Shown: positions 1 through 7,417, numbered from the stretch's first letter. The stretch is 36,092 nt of DNA from an uncultured Clostridia bacterium (GCA_934476075.1 CAKSNH010000021.1:1-36092); one strand, 5' to 3'. Notes: generated by a model not told the origin, from the letters alone. Numbers and translations are program-made.

Positions 1-108
1 TTAAAGGTGCATAACTATAAATACAACAAGTTTCCTATGCGTCCTCTTAATTGGAAAGCCCCTGTTGATTACATTAAGGCTTTCCTGCAAGACGGCGAAA
101 TTTTTTGA
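1..108 (+). pseudogene. C-terminal remnant of an integrase-core (DDE) transposase
   Basis: Frame 1 is open from the window edge to TGA at 106-108 and encodes 35 residues. It contains FPMRPLNWKAPVDYI, which resembles the C-terminal end of rve-type transposases (IS3/IS481-like, where a short RP-L-x-x-x-P motif follows the last catalytic Glu). The next 30-40 bases (109-145) are non-coding and could hold the element's terminal repeat. Only the tail is in the window, so I cannot tell whether the gene is intact to the left. The family call is inferred from a short stretch. Confidence 0.4.
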
Positions 109-160
109 CCGATTGTGTAACACATCATTGACAAACCTACATAATATACTTTGATTAAAC

Positions 161-194
161 AAAAAAATGACACTGCCGATATACATCAGCAATG
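161..194 (-). terminator. Intrinsic terminator of the tRNA-Met gene
   Basis: On the minus strand CATTGCTGAT (194-185) pairs with ATCGGCAGTG (180-171) over ten base pairs including G-U pairs, with a four-base loop. A run of seven T (167-161) follows. It lies 10 bases downstream of the tRNA. Confidence 0.75.
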
Positions 195-203
195 CCATAA
201 TTG

Positions 204-280
204 TGGTAGCGGTAAGTGGATTTGAACCACTGACACCACGGGTATGAACCGTGTGCTCTAGCCAACTGAGCTATACCGCC
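204..280 (-). tRNA. tRNA-Met (CAT), elongator type
   Basis: Seventy-seven nucleotides fold as a complete cloverleaf with an encoded CCA end. The acceptor stem GGCGGTA pairs with TACCGCT (first pair G-U). The anticodon stem CACGG/CCGTG encloses loop TTCATAC, giving anticodon CAT, and the T-arm carries GGTTCAAATCC. The first pair is not the C1-A72 mismatch of bacterial initiator tRNA, so this is elongator tRNA-Met. A tRNA-Ile2 with lysidine-modified CAT cannot be fully excluded by eye. Confidence 0.93.
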
Positions 281-300
281 ATATCCAAAGGACGTGTTTT

Positions 301-329
301 ATTATACATCAACTTTTTACGTTTGTCAA
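301..329 (-). promoter_or_regulatory. Promoter of tRNA-Met
   Basis: Minus strand TTGACA (329-324), 17-base spacer, TATAAT (306-301), about 20 bases upstream of the tRNA 5' end. A perfect sigma-A consensus. Confidence 0.85.
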
Positions 330-410
330 CACTTTTTTTAAAAATTTTTTAATTTTTTTATTTTGTCAAAAAACAAAGATAAAATTCCCTTAATTTAAAG
401 TAATTTCTGC

Positions 411-439
411 TTGTAAAGTTTGCAAATCGGTGGTATAAT
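411..439 (+). promoter_or_regulatory. Promoter of ssrA
   Basis: TTGTAA (411-416), 17-base spacer, TATAAT (434-439). The predicted start near 446 leaves about 20 bases of 5' leader to be removed before the mature tmRNA end at 467. Confidence 0.8.
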
Positions 440-466
440 AATTTTACATGAATTTTATTTATACTC

Positions 467-809
467 GGGGATGCAACGGGTTCGACGGGGATAAAGAAGT
501 TCGAGAAGCGAGTAGCGGTGAGCGCCGCTTAAAAAGCTCAAACTTTTAAATTTAAACGCTAACGATTTAGCATACGCTGCCTAAGCGGCAGCCGTCCTGA
601 CTTTGAGTACCTCGGCTTAGTTTAGGGCGAATATCAGAGGTGAACGTGAATATGCTCTTGCCTTGGGGCATATCATGACTTAAAGGCTACTGAAACCATA
701 AGCTTGGTTGTGGACTTATGGCAGAGGGAATGTAGACCATAACCTGCACTCGGAGAAACTCGGGTGGAACTATCTTCGGACAGGAGTTCAACTCTCCTCA
801 TCTCCACCA
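467..809 (+). ncRNA. ssrA: Transfer-messenger RNA (tmRNA)
   Basis: tmRNA rescues stalled ribosomes by trans-translation with SmpB and adds a proteolysis tag. The 5' end GGGGATG pairs with CATCTCC before the terminal ACCA (806-809), forming the tRNA-like acceptor stem, and the conserved GCAACGGGTTCGACGGGG block follows. The T-arm GGAGTTCAACTCTCC lies near the 3' end. The tag frame starts at the resume codon GCT 558-560 and reads ANDLAYAA, stopping at TAA 582-584. With the non-templated Ala the tag would be AANDLAYAA, a rather short member that keeps the usual AND start and AA end. Confidence 0.96.
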
Positions 810-844
810 TCTATTTACACTTACAAATTAAGGAGGGCTTTTCT

Positions 845-1018
845 GTGGCTCAGAGTTATAATCAGGCAGTAAAGAATATCAAAGGCAGCTTTGCCGTTGA
901 GGGAATAAATTTGAGCAAGCAATCCCTTCATAATTTGGAGCGTTTGTCAAACGGCAGTGTGTCAATCGCCGAATTGATAAAAGAAATATCGGAAAGGTAT
1001 AAAGTCAAAGAAAAATAA
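845..1018 (+). CDS. VbhA-type Fic antitoxin
   Basis: A 57-residue protein starting at GTG 845, chosen because AAGGAGGGC lies just upstream; an ATG further upstream in the same frame falls inside tmRNA and is rejected. Residues 15-20 read SFAVEG, matching the (S/T)xxxE(G/N) inhibitory motif of class I Fic antitoxins. In that family the Glu enters the Fic active site and blocks productive ATP binding. The surrounding segment is predicted helical, like VbhA. The stop is one base before the fic ATG, so the two are translationally coupled. Function is inferred from the motif plus the partner gene. Confidence 0.85.
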   Translation: MAQSYNQAVKNIKGSFAVEGINLSKQSLHNLERLSNGSVSIAELIKEISERYKVKEK

Positions 1019-1019
1019 T

Positions 1020-1667
1020 ATGTTTTCAAAATATGACGTTTATTCAACTGTTCAATCGATATATTGTTATCATGACACAAATGTATTAAAAAACAAACTT
1101 AATATTCAAGATTTGGATACATTAAAGCAATTTGAAGAAGAAATTGTTTCCGCTAAAAGCTATGAACTCATTATAAATCCCATCTCGGGTTTTTTTTCAA
1201 AAACTCATTTATTTAATATTCACCGTTATCTTTTTGAAGATGTTTATCCTTTTGCAGGCAAATTAAGAAAAGAACAGATATATAAAGGCAATACAATATT
1301 TTATCCACCCGACTGTATTGACAACGAGCTTAACAAAGTCTTTGATAAAATCAAATCGTGCAAAGGCAACACTTTTGACAAGAAAGATTTGTTTGATTTC
1401 ACTGCATACATAATGGCAGAGTTAAATATAATTCACCCATTCCGAGAGGGGAACGGCAGAGCAATCCGAGAATTTATACGTCAGTGGATGTTAAAATTCG
1501 GCTATTCGCTTAATTGGGGAAATGCCAGCCGTGATGATATTTTAAATGCTTCAATAATGTCGGTTGATGATTACAGGGCACTTGTTCCTATATTAAAAAT
1601 ATGCGTTTTGGACAATGAGCAATTAGACTCATATATCCACCAAAAACACAAACCGCATAAATGCTGA
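1020..1667 (+). CDS. Fic-domain toxin (protein AMP-transferase)
   Basis: A 215-residue Fic protein. The catalytic motif HPFREGNGR is at 139-147, with His139 as general base and the Asn-Gly-Arg phosphate-binding loop. A flap-like segment, KGNTIFYPP, lies upstream. There is no inhibitory helix inside the protein, as expected when inhibition comes from the separate antitoxin encoded one base upstream. Such toxins AMPylate targets, DNA gyrase and topoisomerase IV in the well-studied VbhT/FicT cases; the target here is unknown. The motif has Glu where many AMPylating Fic proteins have Asp, but this occurs in active members. Coding sequence is visibly more AT-rich than the biosynthetic genes nearby, consistent with acquisition next to ssrA. 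Confidence 0.9.
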   Translation: MFSKYDVYSTVQSIYCYHDTNVLKNKLNIQDLDTLKQFEEEIVSAKSYELIINPISGFFSKTHLFNIHRYLFEDVYPFAGKLRKEQIYKGNTIFYPPDCIDNELNKVFDKIKSCKGNTFDKKDLFDFTAYIMAELNIIHPFREGNGRAIREFIRQWMLKFGYSLNWGNASRDDILNASIMSVDDYRALVPILKICVLDNEQLDSYIHQKHKPHKC

Positions 1668-1692
1668 TAAACTCAGTGTTCATGCGGTTTTT
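1650..1692 (+). terminator. Probable terminator of the antitoxin-fic operon
   Basis: AACCGCAT (1651-1658), overlapping the last codons of fic, pairs with ATGCGGTT (1682-1689) and a short T-run follows. The loop is about 23 bases. Confidence 0.5.
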
Positions 1693-1724
1693 AGTGCTTT
1701 TTGATATTTTTCCGTTATCTTATT

Positions 1725-1901
1725 TTAGCTTGTTTTTGCCCTGTTTTTCCCGTTAGGTGTAGTCAAAATGCAGTCAGTTATTATTTCTTCTCCAACATTC
1801 TCCCCGAAATTACCACCATTGTACAATCCTTCTTGACTGTACAAAAATAGCGTAGCAGCTGACAAAACTGCTACGCTATAAAAATTTATAACCTTCGGCA
1901 T
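1725..1901 (-). CDS. Possible 58-residue ORF overlapping a terminator
   Basis: An open frame on the minus strand, ATG at 1901 to TAA at 1725-1727, lies 32 bases after the stop of the PocR gene. The product has a hydrophobic N-terminal third and a soluble C-terminal part with NGGNFGEN and TPNGKNRAK. I do not recognise it. No convincing ribosome site is seen, and the strong hairpin at 1847-1879 lies inside the frame. It may be chance or the remnant of a mobile gene. Confidence 0.2.
   Translation of the reverse strand: MPKVINFYSVAVLSAATLFLYSQEGLYNGGNFGENVGEEIITDCILTTPNGKNRAKTS
1847..1879 (-). terminator. Strong intrinsic terminator after the PocR gene
   Basis: ATAGCGTAGCAG (1847-1858) and CTGCTACGCTAT (1868-1879) form a perfect 12-bp stem. 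Each strand has a T-run after the stem, so it can act for the minus-strand gene and also from the fic side. Confidence 0.75.
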
Positions 1902-1933
1902 CTATCATTTGATAGTCCGTTAAATTCATATCA

Positions 1934-2974
1934 TCAATCTAAGCCGTTATTACACTTTAATTGTTCTACAAGCTCACTAATTCTTGTTGAAATATCAGAC
2001 AATTTATTAATTGAATTGATACAATCCTGCAAAACTCCGTCCGTATTGTCAAACGTGGTCTTTTCCTTGTTTGTGCTGTCTTTAATTTTTGTAAGCATTT
2101 CATCAACAAGCTGTGTCTGTGTCGAAGTTTCGTCAGACAAACGTCTGATTTCCTGTGCAATCGCATTAAATCCCAAACCGTGAGTACCTGCTTTTCTCGC
2201 CTCAACAGATGCGTTAAATCCAAGCAATGTAAGCTGCATTGAAATATCCTTAATATATGTAATAATCTTGTCAGATTGCTTTACACCCTTCAAAGAACTG
2301 TTAAGCTCCTCCAAGAAACTTGCAAAACTACGCTGCAACTTATTGATACAATCTGTTGTAGTATTCATTACATTATCAATCTGCTGTGTTTCGTCAAGCA
2401 ATGCCGACAACGAGTATTTAAGATTTTTTTCAGATTCTGCAACAACCAAACGCTGATAACCAGCCTCTGACAAGCTGTTTGCAACCGCATACAAAAGATT
2501 TGCCGCTTTTTCGATTTGGTCCATCGGCTTAATCTTAATCTTCTTGATTGCTTTTATATATTCTTCCTCGTCTACACCGATTTCACGGGCAATTTTTCTG
2601 AATTTATCCAAATCCGGTGGCTCAGGTAATACCTGACCGCCTATCAGCGAGCCTATATGTCTGCCGTTTACAATAATAGGTGCGGCAAAGTCAACCAAAC
2701 CGCCGTGGCAGTAATAAACAGACGGTCTGCCTGTTTTAGCAGCCTCAGCACCGCCCTTTAAGTCACACATATTACAGCGTTCACCGCCCAATTTTGTAGG
2801 ACGAGTCAAATTCATACAAAAATCGGTAGGATTACTTAGCTTAGTAACCGGACCGTTCATATCAGTAGCAAGTGCAGCCATACCTGTTGCATCGGAAAAT
2901 GCGTCCTGTATCTTCTGTAAAGTATCAGCACTTATTAAATCCAAAAGTTCAATAGAATAAATATCAAGTGCCAT
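1934..2974 (-). CDS. PocR sensory domain protein with a methyl-accepting signalling tip
   Basis: A 346-residue protein without membrane segments. Residues about 14-165 form a PocR domain, including the Cys-rich block RCNMCDLKGG and YYCHGGLVDFAAPI. PocR domains sense small molecules such as diols and occur in regulators of propanediol or glycerol metabolism. The C-terminal part (about 230-320) is predicted coiled-coil and includes LGFNASVEARKAG and FNAIAQEIRRLSDET, which match the conserved hairpin tip of methyl-accepting chemotaxis proteins. It is therefore a soluble, chemoreceptor-like sensor. No che genes or microcompartment genes are in the window, so ligand and output are unknown. GGAAAGG precedes the ATG. 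Confidence 0.85.
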   Translation of the reverse strand: MALDIYSIELLDLISADTLQKIQDAFSDATGMAALATDMNGPVTKLSNPTDFCMNLTRPTKLGGERCNMCDLKGGAEAAKTGRPSVYYCHGGLVDFAAPIIVNGRHIGSLIGGQVLPEPPDLDKFRKIAREIGVDEEEYIKAIKKIKIKPMDQIEKAANLLYAVANSLSEAGYQRLVVAESEKNLKYSLSALLDETQQIDNVMNTTTDCINKLQRSFASFLEELNSSLKGVKQSDKIITYIKDISMQLTLLGFNASVEARKAGTHGLGFNAIAQEIRRLSDETSTQTQLVDEMLTKIKDSTNKEKTTFDNTDGVLQDCINSINKLSDISTRISELVEQLKCNNGLD

Positions 2975-3053
2975 AAAATCAAATCCTTTCCACCTACAAA
3001 AAACTGTGCAAAATACACAACTTTTTAAATTTATAATCCATTCCTTTTTAAAT

Positions 3054-3082
3054 ATTCTACTATAAAATCGTTAAAAAGTCAA
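3054..3082 (-). promoter_or_regulatory. Promoter of the PocR gene
   Basis: TTGACT (3082-3077), 17-base spacer, TAGAAT (3059-3054), located just after the trxB stop. It gives the sensor gene its own start. Confidence 0.65.
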
Positions 3083-3101
3083 CTAAAACACGGCAAATAT
3101 A

Positions 3102-4019
3102 TCAATTAAAATTGCTCACATAATGTATCGCCGATGTTCCCGCAACCGCACCGTCCGCAGCGGCTGTTATAATTTGTCTTAAAACCGTATCCCTTACATC
3201 GCCCGCAGCAAAAATGCCGTCAACATTGGTACGCATATTTGCGTCGGTCTTGATAAATCCGCTTTCGTTTACCTCAACAACAGTTTTTGCAAGTTCCGTT
3301 TCGGGAGCAGTTCCGACCGCCACAAACACCGCACTCGTGGCTATAATTGTGGTTTCGCCCGTTTTAACGTTCTTCGTCTGTATGGTTTCAACCGTCTTGT
3401 CGCCCATAATTTTTTCAACAATCGTATCGGTAATTACAAGGATTTTATTGTCGGCATAAACCTTATCGACCAAAGCCTTTTCCGCTCTGAATTTATCGCT
3501 TCTGTGTATTATCGCCACATTTTCGCAAAAACGTGACAGATACAGTGCGTCCTCAAAAGCCGTGTTTCCGCCGCCGACAACAACCGCATCTTTGCCTTTG
3601 AAAAATGCTCCGTCACAGGTTGCACAGTACGACACACCCACGCCTTTCAATCTGTCCTCTCCGTCAACCTCCAATTTTCTCGGTTTTGCACCTGTTGCAA
3701 AAATAATAGCTTTGGTTTGATAAGCGTTTTTTCTGGTTCTTACCGTTTTTATCGGCTTGTCAGCGTCCTCTATCGACTTGACCGTTTCCGCCGTAAATTC
3801 CGCACCGAACCGTTTTGCGTGCTCATACATTTTATCCGCAAGCTCTTTCCCCGAAGGAGAACCGTCAAATCCGGGATAGTTATCCACCTCATATGTTAAA
3901 ACGGTCTGTCCGCCGTGCGACAATTTTTCTATAACCAAAGTTTTCATTCCGCCTCTGCCGGCATAAACAGCCGCCGACAATCCCGCCGGACCCGCACCTA
4001 TAATAACTATATCATACAT
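3102..4019 (-). CDS. trxB: Thioredoxin reductase
   Basis: A 305-residue flavoenzyme that transfers electrons from NADPH through FAD to thioredoxin. The N-terminal FAD-binding motif is GAGPAGLSAAVYA. The redox-active pair is CATC at 132-135. The NADPH-binding motif VVVGGGNTAFEDAL follows, and the C-terminal FAD motif is GIFAAGDVRD. Length is normal for the low-molecular-weight bacterial type. It lies 44 bases after dapB on the same strand with its own AAAGGAGG site and no terminator between, so it is probably transcribed with the lysine genes. No thioredoxin gene is adjacent. Confidence 0.93.
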   Translation of the reverse strand: MYDIVIIGAGPAGLSAAVYAGRGGMKTLVIEKLSHGGQTVLTYEVDNYPGFDGSPSGKELADKMYEHAKRFGAEFTAETVKSIEDADKPIKTVRTRKNAYQTKAIIFATGAKPRKLEVDGEDRLKGVGVSYCATCDGAFFKGKDAVVVGGGNTAFEDALYLSRFCENVAIIHRSDKFRAEKALVDKVYADNKILVITDTIVEKIMGDKTVETIQTKNVKTGETTIIATSAVFVAVGTAPETELAKTVVEVNESGFIKTDANMRTNVDGIFAAGDVRDTVLRQIITAAADGAVAGTSAIHYVSNFN

Positions 4020-4063
4020 ACTTTTCTCCTCCTTTCATCATAGTATTTCATATTATCAGAATT

Positions 4064-4825
4064 CTATTCAATCTCGCTTATAAGGTCGTTCATATCGTAC
4101 ATACCTGCCGGCTTGCCGACCATAAACTGAGCCGCTTTAATCGAACCGACAGCAAATACTTCCTTAGACGCTGCCGAATGTTTCAGTTCGATAACTTCGT
4201 CATTGCCGGCGAATATTACAGTGTGGTCGCCGACGATAGTACCGCCTCTTACCGCATGAAGACCGATTTCATTCTTTTTGCGTTTTCTTCTTACTGAATG
4301 TCTGTCGTATACATATTCGGCAGGCTCTGAAAGCGAGTCTGAAATAGCGTCGGCAATAGCAAGTGCAGTACCGCTCGGTGCGTCGATTTTCTGGTTGTGA
4401 TGACGTTCCACAATCTCAATGTCAAAGCTGCCTTCAAGCAATACGGCGGCTTTCTTTGCAAGTGAAATAAGCAAATTGATGCCAAGGCTCATGTTTGCAG
4501 AGAAGAATACCGGTATTTCCTTTGCGGTTTCATTAAGCAATTCTCTTTGTTCCGCCGACAAGCCTGTTGTAGCCACAACTATTGCAAGCTTTCTTTTCTT
4601 TGCATAGTCCAAAAGTCCCTCTAATGCACTCGGATGCGAAAAATCTATAATTACGTCCGCCTCACCGTCAAAATCGTTCGGATTGCCGAATACCGGATAT
4701 GTGTTCGGGATAAAATCGTTTATATCAAATCCCGCAACAATTTCACAGTTATCATTTTCAGCCGCCAAACGGGTTATTACCTGTCCCATTTTGCCGTTAC
4801 AGCCGTTTAAAATTATTTTTGTCAT
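4064..4825 (-). CDS. dapB: 4-hydroxy-tetrahydrodipicolinate reductase
   Basis: A 253-residue enzyme of the lysine/diaminopimelate pathway. It reduces hydroxy-tetrahydrodipicolinate to tetrahydrodipicolinate using NAD(P)H. The nucleotide-binding motif is NGCNGKMGQVI at the N-terminus, and the signature ERHHNQKIDAPSGTA holds the catalytic His and Lys. It follows dapA on the minus strand, with a hairpin in the gap. The start is supported by AAAGGAG. Confidence 0.95.
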   Translation of the reverse strand: MTKIILNGCNGKMGQVITRLAAENDNCEIVAGFDINDFIPNTYPVFGNPNDFDGEADVIIDFSHPSALEGLLDYAKKRKLAIVVATTGLSAEQRELLNETAKEIPVFFSANMSLGINLLISLAKKAAVLLEGSFDIEIVERHHNQKIDAPSGTALAIADAISDSLSEPAEYVYDRHSVRRKRKKNEIGLHAVRGGTIVGDHTVIFAGNDEVIELKHSAASKEVFAVGSIKAAQFMVGKPAGMYDMNDLISEIE

Positions 4826-4851
4826 GTGTAATCTCCTTTAATTCAATATCA

Positions 4852-4879
4852 ATATAGGGACAGTTTCCTGTCCCTATAT
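4852..4879 (-). other. Intercistronic hairpin between dapA and dapB
   Basis: ATATAGGGACAG and CTGTCCCTATAT form a 12-bp stem with a four-base loop. No T-run follows on the minus strand, so it is more likely an mRNA processing or stability element than a terminator. Confidence 0.5.
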
Positions 4880-4890
4880 ATTATATCCTA

Positions 4891-5784
4891 TTATGATAAT
4901 TTCTTAACGTTCATATCAGCCAATGCTTTCTTCAATACTTCAAGATTAGCGTCTTCCATATCGCAAAGAGGCATTCTCAAATTGCCGACATTGTAGCCCA
5001 ATTCTCTCATAGCTGCTTTAACAGGCACAGGATTTACCTCGATAAACAATTTATTTATAAGGTCAAGCATATCAAGCTGTAATTTTCTCGAACCCTCAAC
5101 GTCACCCTCAAAATATTTCGCACAAATATCATGTGTTTCTTTCGGCATGATGTTTGATATTACCGAGATAACACCCTTGCCGCCAAGCGACAATATAGGC
5201 ACTATCATATCGTCATTGCCCGAATAGATATATAAATCAGGCACTTCGGCAGCTACCTTTGCCACATATGAAATGTTACCGCTCGCCTCTTTGATTGCCA
5301 CGATATTGTCAACCTTTGCAAGCTCTTTAAGCGTAGGAATTGTAAAGCCCATTCCCGTTCTTCCCGGTACATTGTACAAAATGATAGGAATGTTTACCGA
5401 GTTTGCAATTTGGGTAAAGTGTGCAACAAGACCTTTTTGTGTGGTTTTGTTGTAGTAAGGTGTAACAAGCAATAGTCCGTCCGCACCCATTTGCTCTGCC
5501 TTTTTCGACAATTCAATCGCATGAGGAGTATCGTTGCTGCCTGTACCGGCAATAACAGGTATTCTCTTGTTTACCTTTTTAATTGTATATTCAATGGCTG
5601 CCAAATGCTCGCTGTCCGGCATTGTAGACGCCTCGCCTGTCGTACCGCAGATTACAATAGCGTCTGTGCCGTTGGCAATGTGCATTTCGATTAGGTTGCC
5701 AAGTTCATCGTAGTTAGTTTTCATACCGTCAAACGGGGTAACGATAGCTACTGCCGCACCGGTAAATGGTAATGTTTTTGCCAT
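4891..5784 (-). CDS. dapA: 4-hydroxy-tetrahydrodipicolinate synthase
   Basis: A 297-residue TIM-barrel aldolase. It condenses pyruvate with aspartate semialdehyde, the first committed step to lysine. The substrate loop GTTGEASTM is present, as is the tyrosine in YYNKTTQKG. The Schiff-base lysine lies in VAIKEASG. It is the second gene of the asd-dapA-dapB run; AACGGAGGT precedes the ATG. Confidence 0.96.
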   Translation of the reverse strand: MAKTLPFTGAAVAIVTPFDGMKTNYDELGNLIEMHIANGTDAIVICGTTGEASTMPDSEHLAAIEYTIKKVNKRIPVIAGTGSNDTPHAIELSKKAEQMGADGLLLVTPYYNKTTQKGLVAHFTQIANSVNIPIILYNVPGRTGMGFTIPTLKELAKVDNIVAIKEASGNISYVAKVAAEVPDLYIYSGNDDMIVPILSLGGKGVISVISNIMPKETHDICAKYFEGDVEGSRKLQLDMLDLINKLFIEVNPVPVKAAMRELGYNVGNLRMPLCDMEDANLEVLKKALADMNVKKLS

Positions 5785-5818
5785 TTTTGCATACCTCCGT
5801 TATTATATTATAAATAGA

Positions 5819-6898
5819 TTAGTCCAAATATCCCTTTGCTGCCAACAGTTCAGCCATAAGCACAGCACCGCCTGCCGCACCACGCAATGTGTTATGTGAC
5901 ATACAAACGAACTTGTAATCATATTGTGTATCTTCTCTCAATCTGCCCATAGATACTGCCATACCGCCTTCAAGCTCTCTTGCAGACTTGATTTGAGGCT
6001 GGTCGTTTTCTTCAAAATAGTTCAAGAATTGCTTTGGAGCGTGAGGAAGGTTAAGTTTTTGAGGTTCGCCCGCAAATTCTGCCCAATCCTTCTTGATTTG
6101 TTCGATTGAAGGCTTGTTTTCAAAACTTACAAATACAGCGGCTGTGTGACCGTTTGATACAGGAACTCTCAAACACTGAGTTGTGATTGAAGGAGTTGTT
6201 GCGTCAACAATCTTGTCGCCTTCGATTTTACCCCAGATTTTAAGCGGTTCGATTTCACTCTTTTCTTCTTCGCCGCCGATGTATGGGATTAGGTTGTCAA
6301 CCATTTCCGGCCATGTTTCAAAAGTCTTGCCCGCACCTGAAATAGCTTGATATGTTGTAGCCAACACCTTTGTGATACCGTACTTCATTAATGGGTTAAG
6401 AGCAGGAACATAGCTTTGCAGTGAACAGTTAGACTTAACTGCAACGAAGCCACGTTTTGTACCCAAACGTTTTCTTTGTGCATCAATAATTTGGGCATGG
6501 TCTGCATTGATTTCAGGAATAATCATAGGCACGTCAGGAGTATGTCTGTGAGCCGAGTTGTTTGAGATAACAGGGCATTCAGCCTTTGCATATCTTTCTT
6601 CAAGAGCCTTGATTTCGTCTTTCTTCATATCAACGGCACAGAATACAAAATCAACTTCTTTTGCTATTGTATCAACATCAGCCGCATCGTATACAACCAA
6701 ATCCTTGATGTTTGCAGGGATTTCCTCGTCCATAGCCCATTTTTTGCCTACTGCGTCGCTGTACTTTTTGCCCGCACTTCTTGATGAAGCAGCCAAAAGT
6801 TTTACATTAAACCAAGGGTGATTGTAAAGCAAAGTGATAAATCTTTGACCAACCATACCTGTTGCACCGATAATACCTACGTTAAATTGTTCTTTCAT
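5819..6898 (-). CDS. asd: Aspartate-semialdehyde dehydrogenase
   Basis: A 359-residue enzyme that reduces aspartyl phosphate to aspartate semialdehyde with NADPH. The N-terminal nucleotide motif is GIIGATGMVGQRF and the catalytic cysteine lies in SNCSLQS. Length and sequence around the cysteine resemble the archaeal/fungal-type branch found in many Clostridia. First gene of the lysine operon, directly after the riboswitch terminator, with CGGAGG before the ATG. Confidence 0.94.
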   Translation of the reverse strand: MKEQFNVGIIGATGMVGQRFITLLYNHPWFNVKLLAASSRSAGKKYSDAVGKKWAMDEEIPANIKDLVVYDAADVDTIAKEVDFVFCAVDMKKDEIKALEERYAKAECPVISNNSAHRHTPDVPMIIPEINADHAQIIDAQRKRLGTKRGFVAVKSNCSLQSYVPALNPLMKYGITKVLATTYQAISGAGKTFETWPEMVDNLIPYIGGEEEKSEIEPLKIWGKIEGDKIVDATTPSITTQCLRVPVSNGHTAAVFVSFENKPSIEQIKKDWAEFAGEPQKLNLPHAPKQFLNYFEENDQPQIKSARELEGGMAVSMGRLREDTQYDYKFVCMSHNTLRGAAGGAVLMAELLAAKGYLD

Positions 6899-6940
6899 TG
6901 TAGACCTCCGTATATTTAATATATCATTTTGTTATAACAA

Positions 6941-6973
6941 TTTAAAAAGACAGTGACATACGAGCCACTGCCT
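6941..6973 (-). terminator. Riboswitch-controlled terminator upstream of asd
   Basis: On the minus strand AGGCAGTG (6973-6966) pairs with CACTGTCT (955-948 of the same kilobase, i.e. 6955-6948) and a T-run follows. It lies about 30 bases after the lysine aptamer, as expected for a transcriptional off-switch. Confidence 0.8.
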
Positions 6974-7002
6974 ACAAAAATTCCTATTTAAAGAAATACA
7001 GC

Positions 7003-7190
7003 AGATAGCTCCCCACTACACATATAAAAATATTTATCATATGTATAATGACAGTCGTAATGCTATTTGCAGTACGCCCAGCAGCAACACAAGCGATTAT
7101 ATTGCCGCTTCGGCATTTTCCCCTTTTAACACAGCTGCGATAACCGCTTATCTGACCATGCCTACTGATGAAAAACGCACCTCTATCTTT
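7003..7190 (-). promoter_or_regulatory. Lysine riboswitch (L-box) of the dap operon
   Basis: The minus strand carries the L-box landmarks in order: AGATAGAGGTGCG, then CAGTAGGCATGG, then AAGGGGAAAATGCCGAAGCGG, then GCTGGGCGTACTGC and finally GGGGAGCTATCT. The terminal stem AGATAG (7188-7183) pairs with CTATCT (7008-7003). Lysine binding would favour the terminator at 6941-6973 and shut off asd-dapA-dapB, which fits their product. Confidence 0.93.
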
Positions 7191-7205
7191 AATTTATACA
7201 TTAAT

Positions 7206-7234
7206 ATAATAACACTGTTTATTCATCATGTCAA
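7206..7234 (-). promoter_or_regulatory. Promoter of the lysine riboswitch and dap operon
   Basis: TTGACA (7234-7229), 17-base spacer, TATTAT (7211-7206). The predicted start lies about 10 bases before the aptamer, so the operon does not need the upstream tandem-repeat transcript. Confidence 0.8.
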
Positions 7235-7246
7235 GCGATTTTGCAT

Positions 7247-7332
7247 AAAAAAATATGGCTATCGAGAAGCAACTGAAACAAATACTGTTACCATGCCTGA
7301 CACGTCCGAAACGTCCCGTCTGCCATATTTTT
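7247..7332 (-). terminator. Terminator-like 3' element of the tandem-module RNA
   Basis: On the minus strand AAAAATATGGC (7332-7322) pairs with GCCATATTTTT (7259-7249), and the T-run continues to 7247. The roughly 60-base interior can form smaller hairpins, including ACGT/ACGT around TTCGG. It closes the region between the repeats and the dap promoter. The long interior makes it unusual as a terminator. Confidence 0.5.
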
Positions 7333-7345
7333 ATGAACCTTATAA

Positions 7346-7415
7346 AAGCTCTTTCTCCGGCTCTGCTTGGTTCGATGACCCATGATAATAATATCACGTC
7401 CGCGAAAAAGAACTT
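7346..7415 (-). repeat. Tandem RNA module, fifth copy (A)
   Basis: Seventy nucleotides. P1 is a 12-bp stem from AAGTTCTTTTTC and GAGAAAGAGCTT, with G-U pairs that exist only on the minus strand. Then come an unpaired G, CGG/CCG, hairpin P2 GTGATA/TATCAT and hairpin P3 GGT-CATCGA-ACC. The P1 sequence differs from the other copies but stays paired. Confidence 0.8.
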
Positions 7416-7417
7416 TT

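Noticed and set aside
764..844. Upstream start for the antitoxin gene
   Set aside because: This start lies inside the tmRNA 3' domain; GTG 845 has a good ribosome site and gives the family's expected length.
810..1930. attR-like copy of the ssrA 3' end marking an integrated element
   Set aside because: I found no repeat of the tmRNA 3' sequence downstream of the Fic pair within the window.
7041..7385. 114-codon plus-strand ORF
   Set aside because: It is antisense to the lysine riboswitch and to the 3' part of the tandem RNA; composition is low-complexity and no ribosome site is seen.
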